DNA of 64,000 bases from Dysgonomonadaceae bacterium zrk40. Its GTDB lineage: Bacteria > Bacteroidota > Bacteroidia > Bacteroidales > Dysgonomonadaceae. The stretch covers positions 992,001 to 1,056,000 of the forward strand of contig CP070276.1 of NCBI GenBank assembly GCA_016916535.1, read 5' to 3'. Under the pieces are notes generated by a model that was not told the DNA's origin, did not search any database, and saw only the letters and a program-made list of their open reading frames with translations. Of this stretch, positions 1 through 8,995 are shown piece after piece. Positions within the stretch are counted from its first letter, which is position 1; the number at the start of each line of letters is the position of its first letter. Both the position numbers and the translations under genes were made by a program.

Positions 1-576
1 AAAATTGACGGAGGAAGAAATACCGTTGAAGATTCGGGTGACCGCAGAATTATCGGGAACTCCAATCCGCGTTATAACTTTGGACTGAACATGGATGCAG
101 CTTACAAGGGTTTTGACCTGAAGCTCTTCTTCCAGGGTACACTGAAAAGAGATTACATGCCAGGCAGTGGCACCACTCTCTTCTGGGGTGCGGTGGGTTA
201 TTGGCAGACCAACTTCTTTGAACCACATCTTGACTATTTCAGGCCGGCCGACACCAAAAGTCCGCTGGGGCCTAACCTTGATGCCTATTATCCCAGACCA
301 CTTGAAAACGGACGTAACCGTGTCAGTCAGACACGCTTCCTGCAAAATGCAGCCTATGCACGTCTTAAGAATGTCACACTGGGTTACACACTCCCTGAAA
401 ATATTACCGGTCGTTTCGCGGTGAATAACCTTCGTCTTTTCGTTTCAGGTGAGAACCTCTTCACCCTTACAGGCTTGAAGATCTACGACCCTGAAACAGC
501 AGGTATTGGAGGTTGGGACGGAGCTACTTACCCTCTCTCTAAAAGCCTTTCAGTAGGCCTTAATGTAACGCTCTAA
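1..576 (+). CDS. SusC/RagA-type TonB-dependent outer-membrane receptor, C-terminal part
   Basis: The frame is open from the first base and codes for 191 residues up to a TAA stop, so only the end of the gene lies in the window. What is visible is C-terminal beta-barrel: alternating hydrophobic and aromatic strands, the phrase LKNVTLGYTLP, then LRLFVSGENLFTLT and a final strand ending NVTL. These are the characteristic last strands of SusC-family receptors, which import oligosaccharides or peptides across the outer membrane with energy from TonB/ExbBD. The SusD partner begins 30 bp downstream, which fixes the family. The plug and TonB box are outside the window and the substrate cannot be told. 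Confidence 0.9.
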   Translation, partial: KIDGGRNTVEDSGDRRIIGNSNPRYNFGLNMDAAYKGFDLKLFFQGTLKRDYMPGSGTTLFWGAVGYWQTNFFEPHLDYFRPADTKSPLGPNLDAYYPRPLENGRNRVSQTRFLQNAAYARLKNVTLGYTLPENITGRFAVNNLRLFVSGENLFTLTGLKIYDPETAGIGGWDGATYPLSKSLSVGLNVTL

Positions 577-605
577 TGCATTTCCAATTAATAAAATTAG
601 ATTTT

Positions 606-2588
606 ATGAAGACTAAATATTTGTCACTAATCACTATTATAATCTTGTTGGGGAGTTGCGATTCCTTCCTCGACAGGGAACCGCTGGATCAGGTCACCCC
701 TCAGATGTATTTCAGAACAGTAGATGACCTGGCTGCCTATACCATAAACAACTATACTTTTGAGACCGTGACATCCGGTTATGGCATCAATTTCTTTGGC
801 ATTGACAACCACACCGACAATCAGGCAGGAACGGGATACCCCATTTTCTGGCAGCCGGGTGAGAAGAAGGTTCCTTCCGGTGATGGAGGATGGAACTGGG
901 GGAGTATTCGTTCCAACAACTACTTTCTCGAAAATGTGCTTCCTAAGTACGAGGCAGATGAGATCACCGGAAACAAGGATCATGTAAGACACTACATCGG
1001 TGAGATGTATCTCATCCGTGCATACAACTATTTCCAAAAATTGAAAAGTTTCGGTGATTTCCCAATTATAACGGAAGTGTTGCCTGACGATGAAGTGCAA
1101 CTGATAGAAGCAAGCAAAAGAAAACCCAGAAACCAGGTTGCCCGTTTTATCCTGGAAGATTTGGATAAGGCAGCTGATTTTTTGATGGATACACCCCCGC
1201 ATGGAAAAAACAGAGTATCCAAAAATGTTGCTCATCTGCTGCGTGCGCGTGTAGCGCTGTATGAAGGGACCTGGGAAAAATATCACAAAGGGACTGCATT
1301 TGTACCCGGAGGAACTGGATGGCCCGGCAATCAGACAGATGTACAGGGATTCAACATTGACAGTGAAATTGATTATTTCCTTGGAGAAGCGATGAAGTCT
1401 GCGAAGATCGTGGGTGACATCACCGTCAACAATTTGACAGAAAACAGTGATACTAGTGAAGGAATGGATGCATCCCTCAATATCCTCAATCCATATTACA
1501 TGATGTTTGCCGATGAAGATATGGAAAAATATGATGAGGTACTGATGTGGAAAGACTTCAACAAGTCAATGGGTATAGTAAACAACCTTCAGATGGAGTT
1601 GGAACGTAACGGAGGCGGATCAGGCTGGACAAGAGGGATGGTAAATTCATTCCTGATGCGAAACGGTTTACCTATCTATGCAGAGGGGTCCGGATATGAC
1701 CCATTATGGGAAACAGAAGGGGTCAATGAAACCCTTCAGGGAAGAGATTCCAGAATCGTGATCTTCACCAAAAAGCCCGGAGATGTTAATTTTTACCAGA
1801 CCGACGGGACTCCCAACCTTACCAGTATCCGTCTCATATTTGGTGATGCAGGCAGTCAGGCTACAACCGGTTACATGATTAAGAAAGGAAAGCACTACTC
1901 ACCCATCATGGCCAACGATCATGATTCAGGGACAAGTGGCGGCATTGTCTTCCGTGGAACCGAAGCGATGCTGATCTACATGGAAGCATCCTATCTGAAA
2001 AACAGCAGCATTGATGCCACAGCCGACAAATACTGGCGTGCAATTCGTCGTCGTGCAATGGTCAATGAAGACTACAACAAAACGATCAATGCAACGCTGA
2101 TGAGTGAAGAGGCTAAATGGGATTTTGGGGCTTATTCACACGGACAATTGATTGATCCCGTACTCTATAATATTCGTCGTGAACGGCGAAATGAACTTGC
2201 CGCTGAAGCTTTCAGATGGGATGACCTGAAGCGGTGGCGTGCAATGGATCAGTTAAAAAATAATCCATACAAGGTTGAAGGCATGCAATTCTGGGGAAGC
2301 AGCTATGAGACAGAATTGGCCGATTTGACAATTGTTGATGCAGCTTCAGGGAACATGTCAGCACCCACGTTAAGCAATTACATTGTACCCTATGAAAAGA
2401 TTACGGTCAACAACAATATTGCCGCACAAGGAGGTTGGCTATTCACACCGGCTCACTACCTGGAACCGATTGGCATGGATGTATTCAGGCTTACGGCCAG
2501 TGACAAATCCAACTTTGAATCATCGGTCGTTTACCAGAACCCGGGTTGGGGAATTCAGGCGCAAACAGGACCAACAGATGTAGAGTAA
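606..2588 (+). CDS. SusD/RagB-family nutrient-binding outer-membrane lipoprotein
   Basis: A 660-residue surface lipoprotein that would form the lid of the SusC barrel just upstream. The start at 606 is chosen because it gives a clean signal peptide with lipobox LLGSC (Cys18). An earlier in-frame ATG at 576, overlapping the susC stop, would add ten residues before the signal. SusD features are visible: a TPR-like helical region in the first half (EMYLIRAYNYFQKLKSFGDFP), and towards the C-terminus the family phrase RRERRNELAAEAFRWDDLKRW. At 660 residues it is longer than the usual 500-600. No glycoside hydrolase or protease follows it, since a terminator ends the operon, so the substrate is unknown. 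Confidence 0.93.
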   Translation: MKTKYLSLITIIILLGSCDSFLDREPLDQVTPQMYFRTVDDLAAYTINNYTFETVTSGYGINFFGIDNHTDNQAGTGYPIFWQPGEKKVPSGDGGWNWGSIRSNNYFLENVLPKYEADEITGNKDHVRHYIGEMYLIRAYNYFQKLKSFGDFPIITEVLPDDEVQLIEASKRKPRNQVARFILEDLDKAADFLMDTPPHGKNRVSKNVAHLLRARVALYEGTWEKYHKGTAFVPGGTGWPGNQTDVQGFNIDSEIDYFLGEAMKSAKIVGDITVNNLTENSDTSEGMDASLNILNPYYMMFADEDMEKYDEVLMWKDFNKSMGIVNNLQMELERNGGGSGWTRGMVNSFLMRNGLPIYAEGSGYDPLWETEGVNETLQGRDSRIVIFTKKPGDVNFYQTDGTPNLTSIRLIFGDAGSQATTGYMIKKGKHYSPIMANDHDSGTSGGIVFRGTEAMLIYMEASYLKNSSIDATADKYWRAIRRRAMVNEDYNKTINATLMSEEAKWDFGAYSHGQLIDPVLYNIRRERRNELAAEAFRWDDLKRWRAMDQLKNNPYKVEGMQFWGSSYETELADLTIVDAASGNMSAPTLSNYIVPYEKITVNNNIAAQGGWLFTPAHYLEPIGMDVFRLTASDKSNFESSVVYQNPGWGIQAQTGPTDVE

Positions 2589-2610
2589 ACTGTCATAACG
2601 AGCAATGCTT

Positions 2611-2649
2611 GCCGGGGGATAATTGAATGATTATTCCCCGGCTTTTTTA
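2611..2649 (+). terminator. Rho-independent terminator of the first susC/susD operon
   Basis: A 13-bp stem (GCCGGGGGATAAT at 2611-2623 with ATTATTCCCCGGC at 2630-2642, one mismatch), a 6-nt loop and a run of six T. It lies 22 bp after the susD-like stop. Confidence 0.85.
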
Positions 2650-2726
2650 TTCTAAGAAAGCAGATGGGCAGGTGGATGTAATTTACTTTTTATGGGAGAT
2701 CACTCGCATCTCATGTAAAAAAATGT

Positions 2727-2734
2727 TACTTTTG
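2727..2734 (+). promoter_or_regulatory. Bacteroidota -7 promoter element for the gene at 2762
   Basis: TACTTTTG matches the TAnnTTTG consensus of the Bacteroidota primary sigma factor. It lies 27 bp upstream of the ATG at 2762 and after the preceding terminator. No clear -33 TTTG is seen. Confidence 0.5.
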
Positions 2735-2761
2735 TCCTACACTCACATAACAATACAACTC

Positions 2762-3469
2762 ATGAAGAAAACGCTCATCTTGCTATACCTTCTCCTCCCC
2801 GCAATTTTGTTATATGCCCAGCTACCGGAAGGTACTTACCGTGAGGGCAATGACTCACTCTGCCTGAAAGATCAACATGCCATGTTTCACCTCAGTGGCT
2901 TTGCAGGACTATCTGTTGCACAGGTGGGAGAAGGGAAATATGAGCAGCTGGGAGATATATTGGTGGTTCACACCGGTGAGTATTCAGGTGAAAAATCCTC
3001 TTCCCGTACACTACCCGCATCACGGAAAGACAGCTGCATGGTGGAAGTTGTGGGTAGTAACAATTATCCCTTATACCCAATTCTGGTTGAGTCATACAGC
3101 AAATCGGGTAAACTGCTGGAAGGGAAGGTGACCTCTCAGGAAGGAAAACTGTTTCTCACGGAAACGGAAAAAATAGGTTCAATCGTTGTTTCGGCTTTGG
3201 GATACCATACCCATCGCATGCAATATGAACCGGAACTTGACTATCAGGTTCAGCTCGCAGAAAATGAGATCATTGAAAACAGGGAAGTGGTGTTTCGATG
3301 CAACATTATCGATGAGGAAACCATCTCACTGTTAATGTTGAGTGATGATTTCAAAGCAGGCAAAAATCGTGACCGCGAATTGCAGAAGTTACTCAAGAAA
3401 GCCCGACGCAACAACAAGATAGACAAACGGATGAAAAAGGTATACGTCCCTTACGAACGGAAGTTCTAG
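2762..3469 (+). CDS. Secreted protein of unknown function, 235 residues
   Basis: Not recognised. The ATG at 2762 is preferred over an in-frame start at 2627 because it gives a typical signal peptide (MKKTLILLYLLLPAILLYAQ) and follows the -7 element at 2727, whereas the upstream start would lie in the preceding terminator. The mature part has a beta-rich middle (about residues 100-175) with the phrase EGKVTSQEGKLFLTE, reminiscent of a carboxypeptidase-regulatory or beta-sandwich fold, and a very basic C-terminus (KKARRNNKIDKRMKKVYVPYERKF region). There is no lipobox, so it is probably periplasmic or exported. It is monocistronic and convergent with the yqeY-like gene, 12 bp apart. Confidence 0.7.
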   Translation: MKKTLILLYLLLPAILLYAQLPEGTYREGNDSLCLKDQHAMFHLSGFAGLSVAQVGEGKYEQLGDILVVHTGEYSGEKSSSRTLPASRKDSCMVEVVGSNNYPLYPILVESYSKSGKLLEGKVTSQEGKLFLTETEKIGSIVVSALGYHTHRMQYEPELDYQVQLAENEIIENREVVFRCNIIDEETISLLMLSDDFKAGKNRDRELQKLLKKARRNNKIDKRMKKVYVPYERKF

Positions 3470-3481
3470 AAAGGGAGTACG

Positions 3482-3931
3482 TCAGGAGAGCAACTGCCGC
3501 ACCTTTTCAGAGACTACCCGTCCCTCAGCGCTGCCCGCCAACCGTTTGGTAGCGACTGCCATCACCTTCCCCATCTCTTTTACAGAGGCAGCACCTGTCT
3601 CTGTGATAATCTCCTGGATGATTGCTGTCAGTTCCTCGTCGGTAAGTTGTGCCGGGAGGAACTGCTGGATTACCTTTATCTGTGCCAACTCAGGTTCGGC
3701 CAGATCGCTCCGATTTTGTGAAGCATAAATCTCGGCACTCTCTTTACGCTGTTTCACCATTTTTTGCATGATGGCCACTGTTGCTTCATCAGTGATCTCT
3801 TCGGGAGCACCCTTGGCGGTTCTTGCTTCCAACAACTCCTTCTTGATCCCGCGCAATGCTTCTAACCGCACTTTGTCTTTGGCCAACATTGCCTTTTTAA
3901 TCTCTTCGCTTATTACATCCAAAAATGCCAT
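3482..3931 (-). CDS. GatB/YqeY domain protein
   Basis: A 149-residue protein matching the whole YqeY family: N-terminal helices (DVISEEIKKAMLAKDKVRLEALRGIKKELLEA), the middle motif EIYASQNRSDLAEPELAQI, and the ending MGKVMAVATKRLAGSAEGRVVSEKVRQLL. The C-terminal half is homologous to the tRNA-binding tail domain of GatB amidotransferase. Its cellular role is not settled; a link to aminoacyl-tRNA metabolism is inferred only from this homology. It is the last gene of the dcw strand, 57 bp after ftsZ. Confidence 0.9.
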   Translation of the reverse strand: MAFLDVISEEIKKAMLAKDKVRLEALRGIKKELLEARTAKGAPEEITDEATVAIMQKMVKQRKESAEIYASQNRSDLAEPELAQIKVIQQFLPAQLTDEELTAIIQEIITETGAASVKEMGKVMAVATKRLAGSAEGRVVSEKVRQLLS

Positions 3932-3988
3932 ATTCGTTTCTCCTCTTTCAATTACAACTCAATTCTATTTGTCAAATATTTCAGAACG

Positions 3989-5281
3989 TCAATCAAACAA
4001 CGATCCTGATGCCTGAGGTGCATCGGTTTTAAAGATCCTCGGATTAAAATCCGGTTCGCGTTTGAAGACAGGAGTCTTCTCCAGTGCCTCCAGCACCTTG
4101 TCGTCGTCCAGTTCATCAATGCTGAGCACAAAAGGTTCCAGCCTGTAGTTGACGGTGGTGAGTGATTTGAGACCTTTCTTGCCGTAGTATTTCTCTATCA
4201 GTTCCTTGTCCTTACGCTCCTGCTCGATCCTGGCATCATGCTCAATCTGGCGCTGTATCTCCTCAGCCTTGGTACGTTCCTGATGTTGCTCTTCGATGCC
4301 GGGCACATCTGTGATGGAAAAGCCGGTGGCCAACAGTGTCACTTTCACCTCCTTATCAAGCTCCTCTTCTACTGCCGCACCCCATATTACCTCAATCTCC
4401 CTGCTGAACTTCGACATGAAGTCATGCAGCGCGTTCATCTCCTCCATCATAAGAGGGTTCTCCTCGCCGAAGGCGAGGTTCATCAGTATCTTCTTGGCAC
4501 TGAACACATCGTTGTTGTTCAGCAACGGGGAGTGGAGTGCATTGCGGATGGCATCGTTGATACGATCCTCACCGCTGCCGAGGCCACTGCTCATGATCGC
4601 CACGCCACCGTCTTTCAGTGTGGTTTCCACATCGGCAAAGTCGAGGTTCACATGACCATGTATGGTGATGATTTCTGCTATGCTGCGGGCAGCTGTAGCC
4701 AGTGTGTCGTCGGCCTTGGCAAAAGCGTTGAGCATGGTCAGGTCGCTGTAGATATCGCGCAGCCGTTCGTTATTGATTACCAGCAAGGCATCAACGTTAG
4801 AAGCAATTTCCTCCACCCCTTTGAGGGCCTGCACAATTTTGCGTGGCCCCTCAAACATGAAAGGAATGGTAACGATCCCCACCGTGAGGATCCCCATCTC
4901 TTTTGCCACACGGGCAACGACAGGGGCTGCACCGGTACCGGTGCCACCTCCCATACCGGCAGTGATGAAGACCATTTTGGTACCATCATTGAGTAGATCC
5001 TCGATCAGCTGCACGCTCTCTTCGGCAGCCTTACGGGCCACCTCGGGCTTGTTTCCGGCACCCAGACCTCCGGTGGTGTGCTGTCCCAGTTGCACCTTCA
5101 CCGGTACGGGTGATTCCTTCAGCGCCTGGTTGTCAGTATTGCATAATGCAAACGATACATCATGTATCCCACCCTCAAACATGTGGTTCACGGCGTTGCC
5201 ACCGCCACCACCCACGCCAATCACCTTGATGATGGTATCGGTACGACTATCAATTAGAAATTCCAGTATCTCGTCATTCAT
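3989..5281 (-). CDS. ftsZ: Cell division GTPase FtsZ
   Basis: A 430-residue tubulin-like GTPase that polymerises into the Z ring at midcell. The start is ATG at 5281; a GTG one codon earlier (5284) is possible. Visible motifs: glycine-rich N-terminal nucleotide loop IKVIGVGGGGGNAVNHM, tubulin signature GGGTGTGAAPVVA, and the T7-loop phrase NLDFADVETTL that completes GTP hydrolysis in the neighbouring subunit. The core ends near residue 320. A charged, Glu/Lys-rich linker follows, then a tail with FNPRIFKTDAPQ, the likely binding site for FtsA and other partners. It lies 20 bp downstream of ftsA, the classical arrangement. Confidence 0.98.
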   Translation of the reverse strand: MNDEILEFLIDSRTDTIIKVIGVGGGGGNAVNHMFEGGIHDVSFALCNTDNQALKESPVPVKVQLGQHTTGGLGAGNKPEVARKAAEESVQLIEDLLNDGTKMVFITAGMGGGTGTGAAPVVARVAKEMGILTVGIVTIPFMFEGPRKIVQALKGVEEIASNVDALLVINNERLRDIYSDLTMLNAFAKADDTLATAARSIAEIITIHGHVNLDFADVETTLKDGGVAIMSSGLGSGEDRINDAIRNALHSPLLNNNDVFSAKKILMNLAFGEENPLMMEEMNALHDFMSKFSREIEVIWGAAVEEELDKEVKVTLLATGFSITDVPGIEEQHQERTKAEEIQRQIEHDARIEQERKDKELIEKYYGKKGLKSLTTVNYRLEPFVLSIDELDDDKVLEALEKTPVFKREPDFNPRIFKTDAPQASGSLFD

Positions 5282-5301
5282 CACACACAGTTGTTACTTG
5301 G

Positions 5302-6636
5302 TTATTCGTCATCTTCTGAGAAGATGTTGCCGAACATATCTTCCATTTTCGTGAAGAAACCACCCTCCGTCTTCTCCACTTTTTCTTTTTTCACCTTTTC
5401 CTTTTTAATCTTTTTCTCTTTCTCCGATTTGGAGCGCCACGGCCAAACAGAGGAGGAGGATTCTTCCTCCTCGGATGCAGCATCTGTCATCTCCACCTCA
5501 TCTCTCTCACAGTTGTCAACCGCCGTGAGCAGCATTCCCAGCGCCAGCGTGAAGGAGGGATCACCAGTCAACTCCGGCGCGTTGTTTACGATGGCTTTAC
5601 GTGCAGTTGCCTTGCGCACTGCCATCTTCAGTTTTTGCCCGAGGTAGAGGTCCAGGTTTTTGAGTAGAGAGGCGCCACCGGTGATGATTGCACCCGCCCC
5701 AAGCTGTCCCTCGTAACCGGAGAGGGATATCTGTTCGCGGATGTTGGCGATGAGCTCATCGAGCCGCATGACGATCACCTTGTTCAGTTCAGCCAGGTCG
5801 ACATCTGGTTTGGAAGAGAAGGGTGAGGAGAAGAGTGGTCCCTCATGCGTCTCTATGGCTTTCCCAAACTTTATTTTGAGTTGTTCAGCATCGTTCTCGG
5901 TGAAGTTGAGCGCGCAAATATCTTTGGTGATGCTCCGTCCGCCAAAGGGAATCACCACCATCCGGCGCAGGATGCCCTCCTTGTAAACAGAAAGAGTGGT
6001 GGTACCGGCACCAAAATCAAGGAAAGCACATCCCAACTCTTTCTCTTCGTCGGTGAGGGCGATGGCGGCAGTTGCAGTAGGACCTACCACATATCCAGCA
6101 ATCTCCAGTTCAGTTTTCGTAGAAATGCTCTTCTCAATATTGTTCATCAGGTTGGGACGTCCCACAATCAGCTCAAAACCGGCTTCAATCTGGCTGCCGG
6201 TCACCCCCACAGGACTTCTCTCCGGCTTATCGTCGATGTAATACTCCACATCAGCCACCTGGTAGTTTCGCTTCATGTCGGGCTGGTATTTCTCAGCAAT
6301 ATTGCGCAGTTGGGCAACCACCTCTTCGGTAACCATCCCGGCCGGCAGACGTCTCATCTCGTTGAACTCCATGGTGTGGAGCGACTGACCGGCCAGCGAC
6401 ACGTACACCCTGCCGATTTTACGATCGCTGCTGTTCTCCAGCATCCGCACCAGTTTGTGCACGTTAGCCCCTGCCTGTTCGATGTTGTAGATCACTCCCC
6501 TGCGGATGGAGTTGCCGGAGTCAATGCTTCCGCTGGCGATCACTGAGATGACGCCGCTGTCGTTCCTGCGCCCCATCACACCCTTTATTCTGGTGGTGCC
6601 CAAATCGATCACTGCAGTAAATCCTGATGAAGTCAT
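5302..6636 (-). CDS. ftsA: Cell division protein FtsA, membrane anchor of FtsZ
   Basis: A 444-residue actin-fold ATPase that ties FtsZ filaments to the inner membrane. The N-terminal phosphate loop AVIDLGTTRIKGVMG and the later nucleotide motifs LGCAFLDFGAGTTTLSVY and GAIITGGASLL are clear. After the fold (about residue 385) comes an acidic-serine stretch, then a strikingly Lys/Glu-rich linker, and a final GGFFTKMEDMFGNIFSEDDE, which can form the amphipathic helix that inserts into the membrane. It sits between ftsQ and ftsZ. Confidence 0.97.
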   Translation of the reverse strand: MTSSGFTAVIDLGTTRIKGVMGRRNDSGVISVIASGSIDSGNSIRRGVIYNIEQAGANVHKLVRMLENSSDRKIGRVYVSLAGQSLHTMEFNEMRRLPAGMVTEEVVAQLRNIAEKYQPDMKRNYQVADVEYYIDDKPERSPVGVTGSQIEAGFELIVGRPNLMNNIEKSISTKTELEIAGYVVGPTATAAIALTDEEKELGCAFLDFGAGTTTLSVYKEGILRRMVVIPFGGRSITKDICALNFTENDAEQLKIKFGKAIETHEGPLFSSPFSSKPDVDLAELNKVIVMRLDELIANIREQISLSGYEGQLGAGAIITGGASLLKNLDLYLGQKLKMAVRKATARKAIVNNAPELTGDPSFTLALGMLLTAVDNCERDEVEMTDAASEEEESSSSVWPWRSKSEKEKKIKKEKVKKEKVEKTEGGFFTKMEDMFGNIFSEDDE

Positions 6637-6773
6637 ATGATTGATGAACTTTTATTTATATCTTTTTTAACAAACACTCTCACAAACGCTTTTGTTTGCA
6701 TCTTCACATCATTTAATGGAGGTTTCAGCGGTTAGTTACCGTTTGAAGAGCAACCAATTGTCAGCAGTGCCTG

Positions 6774-7529
6774 TTACTTCCTGGTGCAAACCACCTGGTT
6801 ATCATACTTCAGGTTGATCTCACTGTATCGATTCCATCCCACTACGTTCAAACCCTCATCTACAAAACGGACAAATTTGGAGAGCTTGGCCGTGTAATCC
6901 TCAAGGCTCCCCATCACCACATGAAAATCACCCGCACGAGGAATCAGCACCACATCCCCATTGCTTCTCACATCGATCTGTTCGATCCATGCATCCCAAT
7001 CGCCATTGCGACGCAGGAACATAGCAAAATCGTACAACTGATCGCTGGCAAACGCCTGAGAGACTGCCCCTGTTGCCAACGGCACATACACTGTAAAGGC
7101 TGATGAAACAGGCATGATACGTCGTTCCTGGTCCACGTAAAAACTTCCCTCTTTGTCGGAGATGACCCTCAGCACCGGCTCTCGTTGACGAATGAAAGCA
7201 ACAATGCCACTGCCGGGTGTGGTATAAACCTCAGCCGACTCCACCAGTTGGTTTGTAAGAATGGTGTCACGGATTGCCAGGGTATTGATTTCACTGAAGG
7301 GTTTCCCTACCGGATAAAGCTTGTGACGCTTCACCAATCTTTCTACATCGCTCGCAAGCACAAACTGGGTCCTACTACTGTCTTCAATCACCACCTCAAA
7401 GGTTTCACACAGCTTGTTACGTGCAACCTTCCTGAAATAGGCGGCAGAGAAGACCAGGTAGCCAATAGTCACCAGTGCGACCAGTATGAGCAGGGTTTTT
7501 TTCAATTGTTGATTGGTTTGATTTGACAT
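6774..7529 (-). CDS. ftsQ: Cell division protein FtsQ/DivIB
   Basis: 251 residues: a short cytoplasmic N-terminus, one membrane segment (about residues 11-30, TLLILVALVTIGYLVFSAAYF), then a periplasmic region with the POTRA-like part (about 38-115, starting CETFEVVIEDSS) and a beta domain. Sequence conservation in this family is low in Bacteroidota, so the call leans on length, topology and position between murC and ftsA. FtsQ links FtsK and FtsBL in the divisome. A near-perfect -7 element ends two bases before the ATG, so the ftsQAZ part may have its own promoter. Confidence 0.9.
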   Translation of the reverse strand: MSNQTNQQLKKTLLILVALVTIGYLVFSAAYFRKVARNKLCETFEVVIEDSSRTQFVLASDVERLVKRHKLYPVGKPFSEINTLAIRDTILTNQLVESAEVYTTPGSGIVAFIRQREPVLRVISDKEGSFYVDQERRIMPVSSAFTVYVPLATGAVSQAFASDQLYDFAMFLRRNGDWDAWIEQIDVRSNGDVVLIPRAGDFHVVMGSLEDYTAKLSKFVRFVDEGLNVVGWNRYSEINLKYDNQVVCTRK

Positions 7530-7531
7530 TG

Positions 7532-7539
7532 CAAAGATA
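7532..7539 (-). promoter_or_regulatory. -7 promoter element immediately before ftsQ
   Basis: On the minus strand TATCTTTG fits TAnnTTTG exactly and ends two bases before the ftsQ ATG. A TTTG lies 23 bp further upstream as a possible -33 box. A transcript from here would have almost no 5' leader. Confidence 0.45.
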
Positions 7540-7576
7540 CATCAAGATGCGCAAAGGCCCTGCAAATTAATGTTCG

Positions 7577-8995
7577 TTAATCATTCATCAGATAGCGTTC
7601 ACGCAACATCTTTTCTATTGCCGGCAGCAGCCGGTCGATGTCACCGGCACCAAAAGTCACAAGCACTTCCATCTCGAGGTTGCGCAGACAATCCAGCACC
7701 CCTTCTTTGCTGCACAACTGCTTCCGGGCAAGGGTGATCCTATCGAGGAGCATCCCGGAGGTAACCCCCTCAATCGGCTCCTCCCGTGCAGGATAGATGT
7801 CGAGCAGGATTACCTCGTCGGCGAGTGAAAGGCTCTCGGCAAACTGATCGGCAAAGTCACGTGTGCGGCTGTACAGATGGGGTTGAAAGAGAGCTGTCAA
7901 CTTCCGTTCCGGGTAGAGCGCCTTGATCGATTCGATGGCTGCGGTCAGCTCCCTGGGGTGGTGGGCGTAATCGTCGATAAAGACGATCCTGTCGCTTTTG
8001 ATATGGAAGTCGAACCGTCTTCGTGCACCTGCAAAGCTTGCCATTGCTTTCCTCATCTCATCAGCAGTCGCCCCGCATAGTTCAGCAGCTGCCATGGCAG
8101 CCACACTGTTCTCGATGTTGATCTTCACCGGCACCCCAAGGTTGATATCGTTGATCCTTTGTCCGGGCGAGACATAATCAAACCGGATCTCACCATCACC
8201 AATGCGAATATTATCGGCATGATAGTCACCTTCCGATTCTGAATAGCTCCTCACATTCACCCCTTGAACGGTTTTGGGTGTGAGTACTGTCCCTATCTTG
8301 AGGAGGAGTGTTCCCCCGGGGCGGATCAACGAGGTGAAATGTTCAAAGCTCTCTCGATAAGCCTCTGCCGTTCCGTAGATATCCAGGTGATCAGGATCGG
8401 CAGAGGTGATGATGGCAATATGGGGTCTGAGCCAGTGAAAGGAGCGGTCATATTCATCCGCCTCGGCAACGGTGATTTTGCTCTGTTCAGAAAGCAGCAG
8501 ATTGGTGTTGTAGTTTTTCAGAATGCCTCCCAGAAAAGCATTGCAATCGACATGTGACTGACGCAGCAGGTGTGCAGTCATGCTCGAGACAGTAGTTTTT
8601 CCATGCGTTCCCGCCACACAGATCGCATCACTGGCACGGGTGATCTCACCCAGCAGTTCGGCTCTTTTCATCATCCTGAAACCATTCAACCTGAAGTAGG
8701 TGAGCTCACCATGACTCGCGGGAACGGCAGGGGTGTAAACCACCAGTGTCCGCTCCCTGTCGGTGAACGCGGCAGGGATCTCATCAATCTTATCATTGTA
8801 GTGCAGATAGGCCCCCTCACTTCGGAGCTGTTCCGTGAGGGCTGACTCGGTACGATCATATCCTCCTACCAACTTCCCCTGTGAGAGGAAATAGCGGGCC
8901 AGGTTGCTCATACCAATCCCGCCAATCCCAATAAAATAGATCTGATCGTAGTTGAACGACCTCTCTTCGTGGTTCTCCATCTTTTCTTTCATCAT
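7577..8995 (-). CDS. murC: UDP-N-acetylmuramate--L-alanine ligase MurC
   Basis: A 472-residue cytoplasmic Mur ligase that adds L-alanine to UDP-MurNAc using ATP, the first step of the peptidoglycan stem peptide. Visible: N-terminal UDP-binding Rossmann loop IYFIGIGGIGMSNLARYF (residues about 19-36), the ATP loop VAGTHGKTTVSSM, central EADEYDRSF, and DDYAHHPREL near the start of the C-terminal domain. Length is normal for MurC. The start codon overlaps the murG stop as TGATG, indicating translational coupling. Confidence 0.97.
   Translation of the reverse strand: MMKEKMENHEERSFNYDQIYFIGIGGIGMSNLARYFLSQGKLVGGYDRTESALTEQLRSEGAYLHYNDKIDEIPAAFTDRERTLVVYTPAVPASHGELTYFRLNGFRMMKRAELLGEITRASDAICVAGTHGKTTVSSMTAHLLRQSHVDCNAFLGGILKNYNTNLLLSEQSKITVAEADEYDRSFHWLRPHIAIITSADPDHLDIYGTAEAYRESFEHFTSLIRPGGTLLLKIGTVLTPKTVQGVNVRSYSESEGDYHADNIRIGDGEIRFDYVSPGQRINDINLGVPVKINIENSVAAMAAAELCGATADEMRKAMASFAGARRRFDFHIKSDRIVFIDDYAHHPRELTAAIESIKALYPERKLTALFQPHLYSRTRDFADQFAESLSLADEVILLDIYPAREEPIEGVTSGMLLDRITLARKQLCSKEGVLDCLRNLEMEVLVTFGAGDIDRLLPAIEKMLRERYLMND

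Noticed and set aside
576-605. Start of the first SusD-like protein at 576, overlapping the susC stop
   Set aside because: It would place ten residues before a clean lipoprotein signal peptide that begins at 606.
4238-4996. A 252-residue open frame opposite ftsZ
   Set aside because: It is antisense to the conserved GTPase domain; its sequence is a shadow rich in His and Cys with no recognisable fold.
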